Positions 8,185 through 17,397 of a DNA stretch of 64,000 nt are shown piece after piece. Below the pieces are notes generated by a model, which worked only from the letters and a program-made list of their open reading frames with translations, ran no database searches and was not told where the DNA came from. The stretch covers positions 1 through 64,000 of the forward strand of contig JAFYZU010000034.1 of assembly GCA_017548565.1 (NCBI GenBank), written 5' to 3'. Origin of the DNA: Treponema sp. GTDB lineage: Bacteria > Spirochaetota > Spirochaetia > Treponematales > Treponemataceae. Position 1 is the stretch's first letter. Every line of letters begins with the position of its first letter. Position numbers and translations under genes: made by a program.

Positions 8185-9585
8185 CTATCTCCTGTATGAA
8201 TTTTCAACTCCTGTCTGCTTTCTGTATTTGGCAACTGTCCTTCGGGCAATTTCAATTCCTTCTTCATTGAGCCTCAAACATATCTGACTGTCAGAAAGCG
8301 TTGAATCTTTCTTTATCATTTCAGCTATTCTTTCTTTAACTACCGAAGAAGAAATCTTTTGTTCACCGTCAGTCTTTACTCCGGAACTGAAAAAATAACT
8401 TGCAGGAAAAAGCCCGAATTCTGTCTGAATGTATTTACTGTTCTTTTTATTTGCCATACGTGAAACCGTCGATTCATGAACTCCAAGAGAACGTGCTACT
8501 GAACGGCGTGTCAAAGGAACAAGGTGTCCCGGGCCCTTCATAAAAAAATCCGTTTGATTTTTTACAATCATGCAGCCCTGTAAAATGATTGAATTCTGCC
8601 TGTACAACAGATTTTCAATAAAGGCTTTTGCTTTTTCTATCGAATCCCTGTCAAAATTCATGCTTTTACTAAGACGAACCTCAGGCAATGTTCCTCCGGC
8701 ATATTTTACCTGAAAATGATAATCCCCCGTTCCCGCTATCATCCCCCGTGAAAAATCATCTTCAAAAAGATAACCTTCTTTTTTTTCAACTGTAAGAACA
8801 ATATCCGGTCCTGTAAAATCCGCTTTTGAAGTATCACTTATAAACTCTCCTGCAGGATGTGGATTCAGCTTCAGAATATACGACAAAGAATCCTTTACCA
8901 TATCAAGCGTAATTTCTTCTTTATCAGGATAAATTTCAGAAGCGAATGCCTTTGAATGCCATTTTTCCTTATATTTTTTCAGATTCACAAGGATTTTTTC
9001 AGGAACAGGAGGTGCCAGAAGCTCAAGATGATCTTTTTCAAGAAAAAACATTGTCAAATCTGAAGCATCACCGTTAATTTTTGCCTGAACATAAAGGCTT
9101 TCTTCCGGTGAACTGCAGCAGGTTCCGATCGGATCCATCCTTTGTATACGTTCAATGCATTTTTGTAAAAGTTCATCTGTCTGCAGCGGTCGTGTTTTAT
9201 CAAGAAGTGTTTTCGGAGCAAGCATTGAACCATAACAGCCGTTTTTATCAAGATTATAAATAAGCTTCTGACAAATTTCATATTCATCGGCAGTTAATTT
9301 CGACATATTCAGCTGTGACATAAGATGCTGCTGCAACGTTTCCCTTCTATCCTCGTTTGATTCTAAAGCAGCCTGTGTATCCTTTGAAGAATAATAATCC
9401 CTTTGTGCAGAAAAAGAATCCTTTACAATTTCTATCGCCGGATTTTCCTGAGCCGCCTTATAAATTTCTTCCCGCAGTTCTTTTGTACTCATTGCCAGCA
9501 TATTGACAGCCTGTATCTGCCGTTGTGACATACACTGAATCTGTTTTTGAGTCTGATTTTGTTTTAAATCCTGCAAAAAAGCCAT
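8185..9585 (-). CDS. rpoN: RNA polymerase sigma-54 factor
   Basis: The 466-residue protein has all sigma-54 parts: a Gln-rich N-terminal activator-interacting region (residues 1-45), a core-binding domain (about 70-260), an HTH region (SLGVHESTVSRMANKK) and the C-terminal RpoN box (ARRTVAKYRKQ) that reads the -24 element. It directs core polymerase to -24/-12 promoters opened by AAA+ activators; no such activator is encoded in this window. The ATG has no Shine-Dalgarno, and a TACAAT hexamer lies 6 nt upstream, so the mRNA may be leaderless. The gene is divergent from the DUF1015 gene, with only 45 bp between them. Confidence 0.97.
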   Translation of the reverse strand: MAFLQDLKQNQTQKQIQCMSQRQIQAVNMLAMSTKELREEIYKAAQENPAIEIVKDSFSAQRDYYSSKDTQAALESNEDRRETLQQHLMSQLNMSKLTADEYEICQKLIYNLDKNGCYGSMLAPKTLLDKTRPLQTDELLQKCIERIQRMDPIGTCCSSPEESLYVQAKINGDASDLTMFFLEKDHLELLAPPVPEKILVNLKKYKEKWHSKAFASEIYPDKEEITLDMVKDSLSYILKLNPHPAGEFISDTSKADFTGPDIVLTVEKKEGYLFEDDFSRGMIAGTGDYHFQVKYAGGTLPEVRLSKSMNFDRDSIEKAKAFIENLLYRQNSIILQGCMIVKNQTDFFMKGPGHLVPLTRRSVARSLGVHESTVSRMANKKNSKYIQTEFGLFPASYFFSSGVKTDGEQKISSSVVKERIAEMIKKDSTLSDSQICLRLNEEGIEIARRTVAKYRKQTGVENSYRR

Positions 9586-9591
9586 ATTATA

Positions 9592-9624
9592 ATTGTAGCA
9601 TATTTTCAGCGCAAACTGTATACT
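9592..9624. promoter_or_regulatory. Back-to-back -10 elements for rpoN and the DUF1015 gene
   Basis: In the 45-bp divergent gap, TACAAT on the minus strand (9597-9592) ends 6 nt before the rpoN ATG, and TATACT on the plus strand (9619-9624) ends 6 nt before the DUF1015 ATG. Neither start has a Shine-Dalgarno. No good -35 is visible for either. Both spacings predict leaderless transcripts. Confidence 0.45.
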
Positions 9625-9630
9625 AAAATC

Positions 9631-10953
9631 ATGAAGCAGTTAAACGAATTAGGATTACAAATCCCACAGATTTTATTACCGAAAAACCTTGATATTAAAA
9701 CATGGTCTGTAATTGCATGCGACCAGTACACACAGGATGAAGATTACTGGAAAAAAGCAGAACAGACTGCAGGCAATAATCCTTCAACCTTAAGATTGAT
9801 TTTACCGGAAGTTTATCTGAACTCACCGGATAAAAATGAACGTATACAGAAAATCCGCGCTACTATGAACGATTACCTGAACAACGGAGTGTTTAATAAA
9901 GCGGAAAACTGTTTTGTAGCAATAGAAAGAAAAACTGCATTCGGAAGAACACGAAAAGGACTTCTTGCACAGATAGATCTTGATACCTATGAATGGAAAC
10001 CGTTCAGCAAGGCTAATATCCGTGCAACTGAAGCAACAATTGTTGAAAGAATTCCACCAAGAATGGAAATCAGAAAGGGAGCGCCTCTTGAGCTTCCTCA
10101 TATAATGCTTTTAGTAAATGACAGGGAACATAAGCTTGTTGAAGGAACTCTATCTCTCGTAAAAAATAAAGAACCCTTGTACAGTGGTGAACTTATGAAT
10201 AACGGAGGCTCAATAAAAGGATGGAAGGTTTCTTCAAAAGAAGAAATTGAATACGTTAGGGGAGAACTGAATCAGATTGCGGAAAAAAACACTGCTTCAG
10301 ACGGTTCAATTTTCCTTTTTGCCGTTGGGGACGGAAATCATTCGCTTGCAACTGCAAAAGCAGTCTGGGAAGAACATAAACGAAAACTCCTTGCAGACGG
10401 AGCCACAGAAGATGAAATCAGAAACAGCCGTGTAAAATATGCGCTTGTAGAAATCGTGAACCTTTACGACGAAGGATTAACCTTTGAACCGATTCATCGT
10501 GTAATTTTCAACACAGATTCAAGAATGCTCATCAAAACACTAGCTGAAAAACTGGGCGGTAAAATAACCGGACTTTCAGATAAAAAAGAACTTGAAATGT
10601 CAGTTAAAAAATCAAGTGCAGATTTTGGTTTTACATTTATGGAAGACAATCAGCAGAAATATGTACTTTTAACGACGGACATAAAAGAACTTGCAGTTGC
10701 CAGACTCCAGCCGGAGATTGACAGTTACCTTAAGACACAGGACAAGGCAGAAATTGATTATATTCACGGAAGCGATGAAGTCCTTAAGCTTGGGGAACGC
10801 ATTAATGCTACAGGAATTCTTCTTCCACCGATTGCAAAAGATTCATTTTTCGAAACAATCAATGGCAGAGGTCCTCTTCCACGTAAGAGTTTCTCAATGG
10901 GTGAAGCAGATGAAAAACGCTTCTACCTTGAATGCAGAAAACTGTTCGGATAA
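9631..10953 (+). CDS. DUF1015 family protein
   Basis: The 440-residue cytosolic protein belongs to the DUF1015 family (COG4198). Typical features are the N-terminal WSVIACDQYTQDEDYW block (about residue 25), the VGDGNHSLATAK motif (about residue 232), and a C-terminal IDYIHGSDEV / FFETINGRGPLPRKS segment. The length is close to the family norm. The GDGNHSLAT motif is invariant in the family and suggests a catalytic site, but no reaction is established to my knowledge. No ribosome binding site is visible; TATACT sits 6 nt before the ATG. It converges on the lipoprotein gene at 10955 with a 1-nt gap. Confidence 0.93.
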   Translation: MKQLNELGLQIPQILLPKNLDIKTWSVIACDQYTQDEDYWKKAEQTAGNNPSTLRLILPEVYLNSPDKNERIQKIRATMNDYLNNGVFNKAENCFVAIERKTAFGRTRKGLLAQIDLDTYEWKPFSKANIRATEATIVERIPPRMEIRKGAPLELPHIMLLVNDREHKLVEGTLSLVKNKEPLYSGELMNNGGSIKGWKVSSKEEIEYVRGELNQIAEKNTASDGSIFLFAVGDGNHSLATAKAVWEEHKRKLLADGATEDEIRNSRVKYALVEIVNLYDEGLTFEPIHRVIFNTDSRMLIKTLAEKLGGKITGLSDKKELEMSVKKSSADFGFTFMEDNQQKYVLLTTDIKELAVARLQPEIDSYLKTQDKAEIDYIHGSDEVLKLGERINATGILLPPIAKDSFFETINGRGPLPRKSFSMGEADEKRFYLECRKLFG

Positions 10954-10954
10954 C

Positions 10955-11773
10955 TTATAAGGTTGAATCGGGTGTGCCTTTTGTGTACACCCAAATTTTA
11001 ATATCTTTAAATTCTACATATTTATCTTTGGGATATAAATCAAAGCTTTCGTAAAATTCTTTTGTCGCGTATATTTGATAATCACATGACCTGAATAAAC
11101 CGCCCCCGCGCTGTCCGCCTGTTTTAAAATCAGCACCAGGATAGGCCTTTGAAATTTTGTTTTTTATGCTGGAGCATGATGAATTATTTGTAGTGATATA
11201 AAAATATCCGTCATATTTGCCTGGTATCGATTGTTTTGCTTCAGTAAAATTATTTTTTGAATAAATATAACGGGAATCTCTTTTGATTTGCTGTAATTTG
11301 TTTCTATATTCGATGGCATTAGAACAAATTATCTCTTCCGGTTTTGCCGTCGGCTTTAATTTTGATTTCAGCTTTTCCCAGTACCCGCTGTTGTATTTAT
11401 AGCCGTGACCATTTATTTTAAGCATTCTTCCATCTGGTGAAATGCCATTTATCGGACAAGGCTGAACTTCGCCGTCAATTATCAGATAAAAAGCAAATTC
11501 ACAATAAAAACCGGAATCAAGATAACGAGGAAAAATAGGAATTTTCTTTAAATCTTTCCATTCAGAAAAGATGCTTCTGATTTCATCTGCATCATCAAGA
11601 TAATAGCATTCCTGCTTATTGTAATTTCCAAGCCGGCTGTCCTCCAGAAAAATAACTGCATTCGTACAATCATCTGCAATTATATCGGAAATTATATTTG
11701 ACGCAGAAATAAATTTTGTACTTGCGCAACAGATAAAGAAGAATGGTAAAATAAATATAATAAACTTTTTCAT
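10955..11773 (-). CDS. Lipoprotein of unknown function
   Basis: The start is taken at 11773, where AGGAG lies 7 nt before the ATG; a longer frame from 11800 would overlap the upstream gene. The 272-residue product begins MKKFIIFILPFFFICCAST, a type II signal peptide with lipid attachment at one of the paired Cys. I recognise no domain. The mature part has many Lys, Tyr and paired Cys (YYLDDAD, FYCEFAFYLII, SSCSSIKNKISKAYPGADF). It lies 13 nt downstream of another lipoprotein gene with a similar layout (both mention a query-like EEKI/PEEII helix and a KYP.GADF or YPKSEF segment), so the two may be diverged partners in an operon. Confidence 0.65.
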   Translation of the reverse strand: MKKFIIFILPFFFICCASTKFISASNIISDIIADDCTNAVIFLEDSRLGNYNKQECYYLDDADEIRSIFSEWKDLKKIPIFPRYLDSGFYCEFAFYLIIDGEVQPCPINGISPDGRMLKINGHGYKYNSGYWEKLKSKLKPTAKPEEIICSNAIEYRNKLQQIKRDSRYIYSKNNFTEAKQSIPGKYDGYFYITTNNSSCSSIKNKISKAYPGADFKTGGQRGGGLFRSCDYQIYATKEFYESFDLYPKDKYVEFKDIKIWVYTKGTPDSTL

Positions 11774-11786
11774 CATCTTTCTCCTG

Positions 11787-12641
11787 TTAAGGTTTTTCAA
11801 ACCATTTCAAAGTCCATTCGTAGGACATTTCTTTGAATTCTGATTTTGGATATTTTTCTATTCTTTCATAGACCTGGATTGGACCGTGGCAGGTTAGTTC
11901 TGCTGTCTGGGTTTCTTGGTCGAAATTTAAGGGAAGTGCATCTATTACAATTGAATTTCCGGATCCAAAGCCCTGACCGTAAAGCTCGTGTAATTCACGC
12001 TGAAATTCACCTCGTCTCCAGCCTGTCATTTCTTCCTTGCTTGAAGCAGGAACATAAATCTTGTAGTAGCCTTCGATTTTTTTATATTGGTCTGCGTTCA
12101 AAATACAGAATACTTTTTCATCTTCTAAGAGTCTGTAAAAAAGTTCACGTACTTCTGCATGATTTTTTGATTTGAATTCTTTTACAACAGGCTTCTTAAG
12201 CTTTGAAAAAATCTCATCTATTTTTTCTTCTGGAGGCAGGCGGTGAACTATCCCCAGGTAATCTCTGTAAGTATGATTATCTCTTTTTATTTCCATATAA
12301 GAGTATCCAAGCTCCCAGGTAACTACATTTTTATCAATCACTCTGTAAATTGCATCTGTTTCGTAGTAAGATTCATGATTAATGCTTGCAAAAGCATATC
12401 CAAATGATTGTAGAAAACGAGGAAATTTTGAAAATGGCCTTAATACTTTTCTCATTTCCTGTTTACCTTCAACAAAATAGTACTGATCCGTCCATTCAAT
12501 TAAATAGATTTTATCCTTATTATTTTTTTGCACGCTGGTGGAAACAGTTTCATCACTGTATTCTATTTGAGAAGATTCGCATGCGCTAAAAAAAGTAATG
12601 AGAAAAATTATTAAAATAAAACTAAAACATTTCTTTTTCAT
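11787..12641 (-). CDS. Lipoprotein of unknown function
   Basis: The 284-residue product has a lipoprotein signal peptide (MKKKCFSFILIIFLITFFSAC, lipobox FSAC). The mature part is rich in charged and aromatic residues (WTDQYYFVEGKQEMRKVLRP, WELGYSYMEIKRD, RLPPEEKIDEIFSKLKKP) and ends in WTLKWFEKP. I recognise no family. AAGGAG lies 9 nt before the ATG. It leads a two-gene lipoprotein operon with the gene at 10955. No link to the flanking recQ or DUF1015 genes is evident. Confidence 0.65.
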   Translation of the reverse strand: MKKKCFSFILIIFLITFFSACESSQIEYSDETVSTSVQKNNKDKIYLIEWTDQYYFVEGKQEMRKVLRPFSKFPRFLQSFGYAFASINHESYYETDAIYRVIDKNVVTWELGYSYMEIKRDNHTYRDYLGIVHRLPPEEKIDEIFSKLKKPVVKEFKSKNHAEVRELFYRLLEDEKVFCILNADQYKKIEGYYKIYVPASSKEEMTGWRRGEFQRELHELYGQGFGSGNSIVIDALPLNFDQETQTAELTCHGPIQVYERIEKYPKSEFKEMSYEWTLKWFEKP

Positions 12642-12723
12642 TCTTAAACTCTCCTTACTTAAATTAAATCATATATGATAGCATTATACTTTAAAAGTAA
12701 TTAAGAATAAACTAAGTAAACTC

Positions 12724-14622
12724 TTATTCTTCCACAAGAACGCCTTCAATAACCGAAAGAATTGATTTTCCAAACTGTTCTATTTTAGTACTGCCGATTC
12801 CATAGACTTGTGCGAGAGATGTTTTGTCTTCAGGTTTTTTGGCGGCAAGATCATACATTGTTTTATCACCAAAAATTATATATGGCGGAACATTCATATC
12901 ATCTGCTTTACGACGCCGCCATGCTTTGAGTGCAGTTATTATTCTATCTGCAGCAGGGTCATCAACCGATGGTTTTTCTGCATTGATTTTAGAGCAGGCA
13001 GATTTTTCTTTTGAACCGGATGCTTTTGCAAATGTAAGAGTAGTTTTTCTGAACGGCAGCATAATCTGTTCATTCGAAGACAGCAGAAGATACCCTTTTT
13101 TTGTAATCTGAAGGATACTGTATTCTCCATCCTTTATTATATATCCCGCGGCAATCATTAAATCTATCAGCTGAAACCAGTCGTCTCTGCAAAGCTCTGT
13201 TCCTATACCCCATGTTGAAATAAGATTATGACCGTTTTCTATAATGCGTTTCTGTCTTGAGCCTGAAAGCACATCAATCACATAAGAAGAACCAAACCGT
13301 TCCTGAGTTCTGACGATACAGCATAAAAGCTTCTGAACAGGAATTGTCATATCAACCTTTGGAATCCCTTTCCCTGAACAGATGTCGCAGCAATTCTCTT
13401 TTGATGCCTTATCCGGATTGTATGCTTCTCCAAAATACCCGAGAAGAATCCGTCTACGGCAGGTACATGCAGTTGCAAAATCAATCATCCCCTGCAACCT
13501 TTTCTCTGCTTTACATGGATCAGAAGAAGAATCTAAAAAAAAACGAACTTTGTTTATATCTCCCGGAGAATAAAGAAGCAGTGCAGTTGAAGAAATTCCA
13601 TCCCGCCCCGCACGACCAATTTCCTGATAATATTCTTCAAGTGATTTTGGAAGATCATAGTTTATTACAAAACGAACATTCGGTTTGTTGATTCCCATCC
13701 CGAATGCAATCGTCGCAACAATAATCTGAACCTTATCTTTTACAAACTTATCCTGATTAGCCGCCCGAACTTCATCTGCAAGTCCAGCGTGATAATTCAG
13801 AACTGAAAATCCCATCTTGTCCAGAGTCGATGTAAGTTCATCAACAGCTCGTCGTGAATTACAGTAAATGATTCCACTTTCACCTGCATATCTGTGAATA
13901 CAGTTAACAATCTGATCAAGCGCATTTCGTTTCGGCTGAACTTCAAGAAAGATGTTTTCACGGTTAAAGCTTGAAATGAAAACTTCAGGTTTCTTAAGCC
14001 CCAGATTCCTGATAATATCCTGACGGACATTTTCTGTAGCAGTTGCCGTAAGCGCAATCATCACAGCTTCCGGAAAAAGGAGTCGAAAATTCCCGATTTC
14101 CAGATAATCCGGTCTAAAATCATGTCCCCACTGCGAAACACAATGTGCTTCATCTATCGTAATGCAGCTTATCTTTATTTCAGGGGAACTTAAAATGTCC
14201 CGTACTCTTTCTGTAGATAATCCTTCGGGCGAAACGTAAATCATTTTGACTTTGCTCTGTCTGATCTGCCCGACCTGTTTTTTATAATCATCCCAAGAAA
14301 GCGAACTGTTCAAAAATGCCGAATGAATGCCTGAAGCTTCTAGTGACTGAACCTGATCCTGCATCAGTGAAATGAGCGGTGAAACGACGATTGTAAGACC
14401 TTCAAAAATAAGTGCCGGAATCTGATAACAGATTGATTTACCGCCACCAGTCGGCATTATTGCAAGAGTATCTTTTCCTTTCAGCACACTCTGAATGATT
14501 TTCTTCTGAAACGGTCTGAAGCTGTCATAACCGAAAACTGTATTCAGTACAAACTCCGGTTCCGTATTTTCAAAAGTATGAGCATTAATCTTCACATAAT
14601 TATTATAACAGGCGTCTGCCAC
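12724..14622 (-). CDS. recQ: ATP-dependent DNA helicase RecQ
   Basis: The 632-residue protein carries the RecQ helicase core: motif I MPTGGGKS (about 58-65), motif II DEAH in TIDEAHCVSQWGHDF, helicase C-terminal motifs (IATIAFGMGINKPNVRFVI, YYQEIGRAGRDG), the RQC zinc-binding cysteines (CTCRR and NCCDIC), and a C-terminal HRDC domain (about 560-630). It unwinds DNA 3'-5' in recombination and fork repair. The start codon is GTG at 14622, supported by GAGGGG 8 nt upstream. That start abuts the tRNA-Leu promoter (14623-14651), which runs divergently. Confidence 0.96.
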   Translation of the reverse strand: MADACYNNYVKINAHTFENTEPEFVLNTVFGYDSFRPFQKKIIQSVLKGKDTLAIMPTGGGKSICYQIPALIFEGLTIVVSPLISLMQDQVQSLEASGIHSAFLNSSLSWDDYKKQVGQIRQSKVKMIYVSPEGLSTERVRDILSSPEIKISCITIDEAHCVSQWGHDFRPDYLEIGNFRLLFPEAVMIALTATATENVRQDIIRNLGLKKPEVFISSFNRENIFLEVQPKRNALDQIVNCIHRYAGESGIIYCNSRRAVDELTSTLDKMGFSVLNYHAGLADEVRAANQDKFVKDKVQIIVATIAFGMGINKPNVRFVINYDLPKSLEEYYQEIGRAGRDGISSTALLLYSPGDINKVRFFLDSSSDPCKAEKRLQGMIDFATACTCRRRILLGYFGEAYNPDKASKENCCDICSGKGIPKVDMTIPVQKLLCCIVRTQERFGSSYVIDVLSGSRQKRIIENGHNLISTWGIGTELCRDDWFQLIDLMIAAGYIIKDGEYSILQITKKGYLLLSSNEQIMLPFRKTTLTFAKASGSKEKSACSKINAEKPSVDDPAADRIITALKAWRRRKADDMNVPPYIIFGDKTMYDLAAKKPEDKTSLAQVYGIGSTKIEQFGKSILSVIEGVLVEE

Positions 14623-14651
14623 TTGAAAAACCCCTCTGATTTTGATATATT
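14623..14651 (+). promoter_or_regulatory. tRNA-Leu promoter
   Basis: TTGAAA (14623-14628), 17 nt, TATATT (14646-14651); the predicted start is about 6 nt before the tRNA. The -35 directly abuts the GTG start of divergent recQ, so the two transcripts share this short region. Confidence 0.7.
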
Positions 14652-14663
14652 GAATTTATTCTG

Positions 14664-14746
14664 GCCGGAGTGGTGGAATGGTAGACACGACAGACTCAAA
14701 ATCTGTTGCGAGCAATCGTGTAAGAGTTCAAGTCTCTTCTCCGGTA
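14664..14746 (+). tRNA. tRNA-Leu (anticodon CAA)
   Basis: The cloverleaf is complete. The acceptor stem is GCCGGAG / CTCCGGT (one G-U pair), the anticodon stem ACAGA / TCTGT encloses the loop CTCAAAA (anticodon CAA), there is a long class II variable arm, and the T-stem AAGAG / CTCTT encloses TTCAAGT. The discriminator is A and CCA is not encoded. It has its own promoter and terminator. Confidence 0.97.
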
Positions 14747-14777
14747 AAAGTGGGCTTCATCAAGTCCACTTTTTTTA
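14747..14777 (+). terminator. Intrinsic terminator after tRNA-Leu
   Basis: The stem AAAGTGGGCTT / AAGTCCACTTT (one G-U pair) with loop CATC runs into T-rich sequence. It ends 4 nt before the stop codon of the convergent ComM-like gene and may also serve that strand weakly. Confidence 0.88.
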
Positions 14778-14781
14778 TTTT

Positions 14782-16353
14782 CTATGCCTGAATGTCCGGT
14801 ACAATATCACTGCACAGTTTCCTTAATTCAATCGCTTCCTGAACATGTTTTTCACATATTTTATCCGAACCATCAATATCAGCTATAGTTCGTGAAACTT
14901 TCAACAAACTTGCCGTTGCTCTTGGTGAAAATCCATATTTCTGAATTCCAATATCAAGAAGTTTCCTGGATTCTGAATCTATTGTACAAAACATTTCAAT
15001 CTCCTGAGGAGATAACCGTGCATTCTTTACCGGCTGTCTTTCCCGCTGGACTTTTACTGCGCGGGCAACCCCTTCACGTATTTTACCTGTTGTTTCCAAG
15101 CCTTCGCGGCTGTACGAATCCTTTGTTTCATTATCAACAAAAACCCTCAGATCAATTCTATCAAGAAGCGGAGCCGATATTTTTTTCCAATACTGTTCTA
15201 TTAATTTTCCACTGCACAAACAGATCTTTGTTTTTGAACCATAATTGCCGCAGGGACAGGGATTTACCGCCATCAATAACTGAAACTGTGCCGGATAAAC
15301 AGTATTCCTTCCTGCCCTGCTCAACGTTATGCAACCCGATTCCAGAGGGACCCTTAGCATCTGAAGAACCGATGAACGGAACTCACCTGCTTCGTCAAGA
15401 AAGAGAACTCCATTGTGCGAAAGAGAAATCTCTCCAGGTCTGCAATTCACGCCGCCTCCACAAACCCCTTCTATCGATGCCGTTTGATGCGGACTTCTGA
15501 ACGGAGGGATCCTGATCAACGGTTCAGAAGGTTTTATCAACCCTGCAAGAGACCAGATTCTCGTAACAGACTGAGCTTCTTCAATAGTCAATAACGGGAG
15601 AATACCGCCAAACTTTTGAATCGCCATTGTTTTTCCACAACCGGGAGCCCCGACAGCAATAACATTATGCCCGCCGGCAGCTGCAATCTGTAATACCCTT
15701 ACAAGCCTGCCTTGACCTTCAAGTTCCGCAAACTCAAACCCTGGAAAGATTTCAGGAAAATAAACATCGTCAACAATCACACTCCCGTCAGGAATGAAAT
15801 TAGATATGCCGTTCGAAACACCTCGTGCTTCATAATACGACTCATCCTTCAAGGCTTGAAATGCATTCCCAAGAGTATCAGCACCATAAACTTTGACCCC
15901 GTCTACTTCCCTGGCTTCCTGAACATTCTGAAAAGGAACAATACATTTCGTTATACCGCATGAAACAGCAGTAGAAACAGCAGCATGTACACCTCTGACC
16001 GGACGTATTTTTCCAGACAATTCGAGCTCACCCATAACCAGAACATCATCCTTTAAAAAAACATCAGATTTTCCCAGAAGATGCTGAGCCACCATAACAC
16101 CTAATGCTATAGGTAAATCAAAACCAGATCCTTCCTTCTTCAAATCAGCAGGAGATAAACTGATTAAAACACGTTCTTTCGGAAACTCAAAACCTGAATT
16201 TCTGATGGCAGCCTGCATGCGTTCCCGTGATTCTTTAACAGCACCATCGGCAAGACCGACAATATCAATCGCCGGGATCCCACGCCTTAAATCAATCTCT
16301 ACGGTAACCAACGCTCCTTCGTATCCAAAAGGAGAAAATGAATAAATCTGCAT
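14782..16353 (-). CDS. comM: YifB/ComM family Mg-chelatase-like AAA+ ATPase
   Basis: The 523-residue protein starts with the ChlI N-terminal domain (VTVEIDLRRGIPAIDIVGLADGAVKESRERM, residues 17-48), followed by a Mg-chelatase AAA+ core with Walker A GAPGCGKT, Walker B GVLFLDEAGEF and the zinc-like NPCPCGNYGS motif, then a C-terminal Mg_chelatase_C domain (GFSPRATASLLKVSRTIADI). ComM homologues are hexameric helicases that promote branch migration during natural transformation. No other competence gene is present here. GAGG lies 9-10 nt before the ATG. Confidence 0.95.
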   Translation of the reverse strand: MQIYSFSPFGYEGALVTVEIDLRRGIPAIDIVGLADGAVKESRERMQAAIRNSGFEFPKERVLISLSPADLKKEGSGFDLPIALGVMVAQHLLGKSDVFLKDDVLVMGELELSGKIRPVRGVHAAVSTAVSCGITKCIVPFQNVQEAREVDGVKVYGADTLGNAFQALKDESYYEARGVSNGISNFIPDGSVIVDDVYFPEIFPGFEFAELEGQGRLVRVLQIAAAGGHNVIAVGAPGCGKTMAIQKFGGILPLLTIEEAQSVTRIWSLAGLIKPSEPLIRIPPFRSPHQTASIEGVCGGGVNCRPGEISLSHNGVLFLDEAGEFRSSVLQMLRVPLESGCITLSRAGRNTVYPAQFQLLMAVNPCPCGNYGSKTKICLCSGKLIEQYWKKISAPLLDRIDLRVFVDNETKDSYSREGLETTGKIREGVARAVKVQRERQPVKNARLSPQEIEMFCTIDSESRKLLDIGIQKYGFSPRATASLLKVSRTIADIDGSDKICEKHVQEAIELRKLCSDIVPDIQA

Positions 16354-16463
16354 AACAATAACCTCTGACTAAATTTATTTGCCTACTATATGTTATTGTT
16401 TCAAAAGATAAAAAAAGGAAAAGATTTTAAAAAAAAGTTTAAAAAATGGATTATTTTTATGAT

Positions 16464-17303
16464 TTAAATGATTATATCTTTGATTTTATACCAGATGGAA
16501 TCATCTATCTTACGACCGCCGCATGTATAGCCTAGTTTTCTGTCGGCCCGTATCTTTTCACCATGAAAATCGCTGCCGGCTGTAACTATCATTCCAAGTT
16601 TAACGGCAAGCTCTTCAAGACGCAGACATTCAGTAACCCGAGCGCCCGGATGAAATGCTTCAAGGCCCATAACTCCACGCTCATAAAAATCCCTGAAGAC
16701 ATCTTCCATTTTACCCCACGAAAGATAAAGAGACATCGGATGAGCTATTACCGGAACCCCGCCCGATTCCTTTATGGCAATCACTGCTTCGTCAAGATTA
16801 GAGCCGGTTCTGTCTGCATACCATTTTCTTCCACGCGCAAGATAAAGATCAAAAGCCTGCTGCCTTGTTTTTACGATTCGTTTTTTTACTAGCTCTGCCG
16901 CAAAATGAGGACGTCCGATTACAGTATCAGGAAAATCGTTTTTAAGTTCTTCAAAGCTTATGTCAATTCCATCCTGCTGCATTTTTTCTATTATCTGAAG
17001 ATTGCGGATATCACGATTTTTAACGAGATTGTCAATTATCAGCTTAAGAGAATCAGAAATTTTTTTAAAACCCAGACCAAGAAGATGAAATTCACCACTT
17101 GGAAAATTTATATTAAGTTCAACGCCCGGAACGAAATTTACATTCAGTTTTCGAGCCGTTTTTTCTGCTTCCTTTAATCCGTCAATTGTATCGTGATCAG
17201 TAATTGCAATCGCAGTGATTTTTTTTTCTGACGCCTTTTGTATTATTTCTAATGGAGTATACTGTCCGTCGGAAGCTGTTGTATGAACATGTAAATCAAT
17301 CAT
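16464..17303 (-). CDS. PHP-domain phosphoesterase, TrpH/RNase AM type
   Basis: The product begins MIDLHVHTTASDGQYTP, the first PHP metal motif (HxH), followed by ITDHDTIDG, GVELNINF and GSDFHGEK, the other metal-binding motifs of the PHP/TrpH family. These are trinuclear metal phosphoesterases acting on 3',5'-bisphosphonucleotides or RNA 5' ends. The frame is open further upstream to 17435, but that extension would overlap the next gene and lacks family similarity, so the start is set at 17303 (279 residues). No Shine-Dalgarno is seen; a TATTCT hexamer lies 6 nt upstream (17315-17310). Confidence 0.9.
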   Translation of the reverse strand: MIDLHVHTTASDGQYTPLEIIQKASEKKITAIAITDHDTIDGLKEAEKTARKLNVNFVPGVELNINFPSGEFHLLGLGFKKISDSLKLIIDNLVKNRDIRNLQIIEKMQQDGIDISFEELKNDFPDTVIGRPHFAAELVKKRIVKTRQQAFDLYLARGRKWYADRTGSNLDEAVIAIKESGGVPVIAHPMSLYLSWGKMEDVFRDFYERGVMGLEAFHPGARVTECLRLEELAVKLGMIVTAGSDFHGEKIRADRKLGYTCGGRKIDDSIWYKIKDIII

Positions 17304-17397
17304 ATTTTTAGAATAGCATATTTTAAAAACTTGTGATATAATCAAATATATATTAAAATGTAGTATTAGTATTCTTTTTGCAATCAGGGGATGTAGT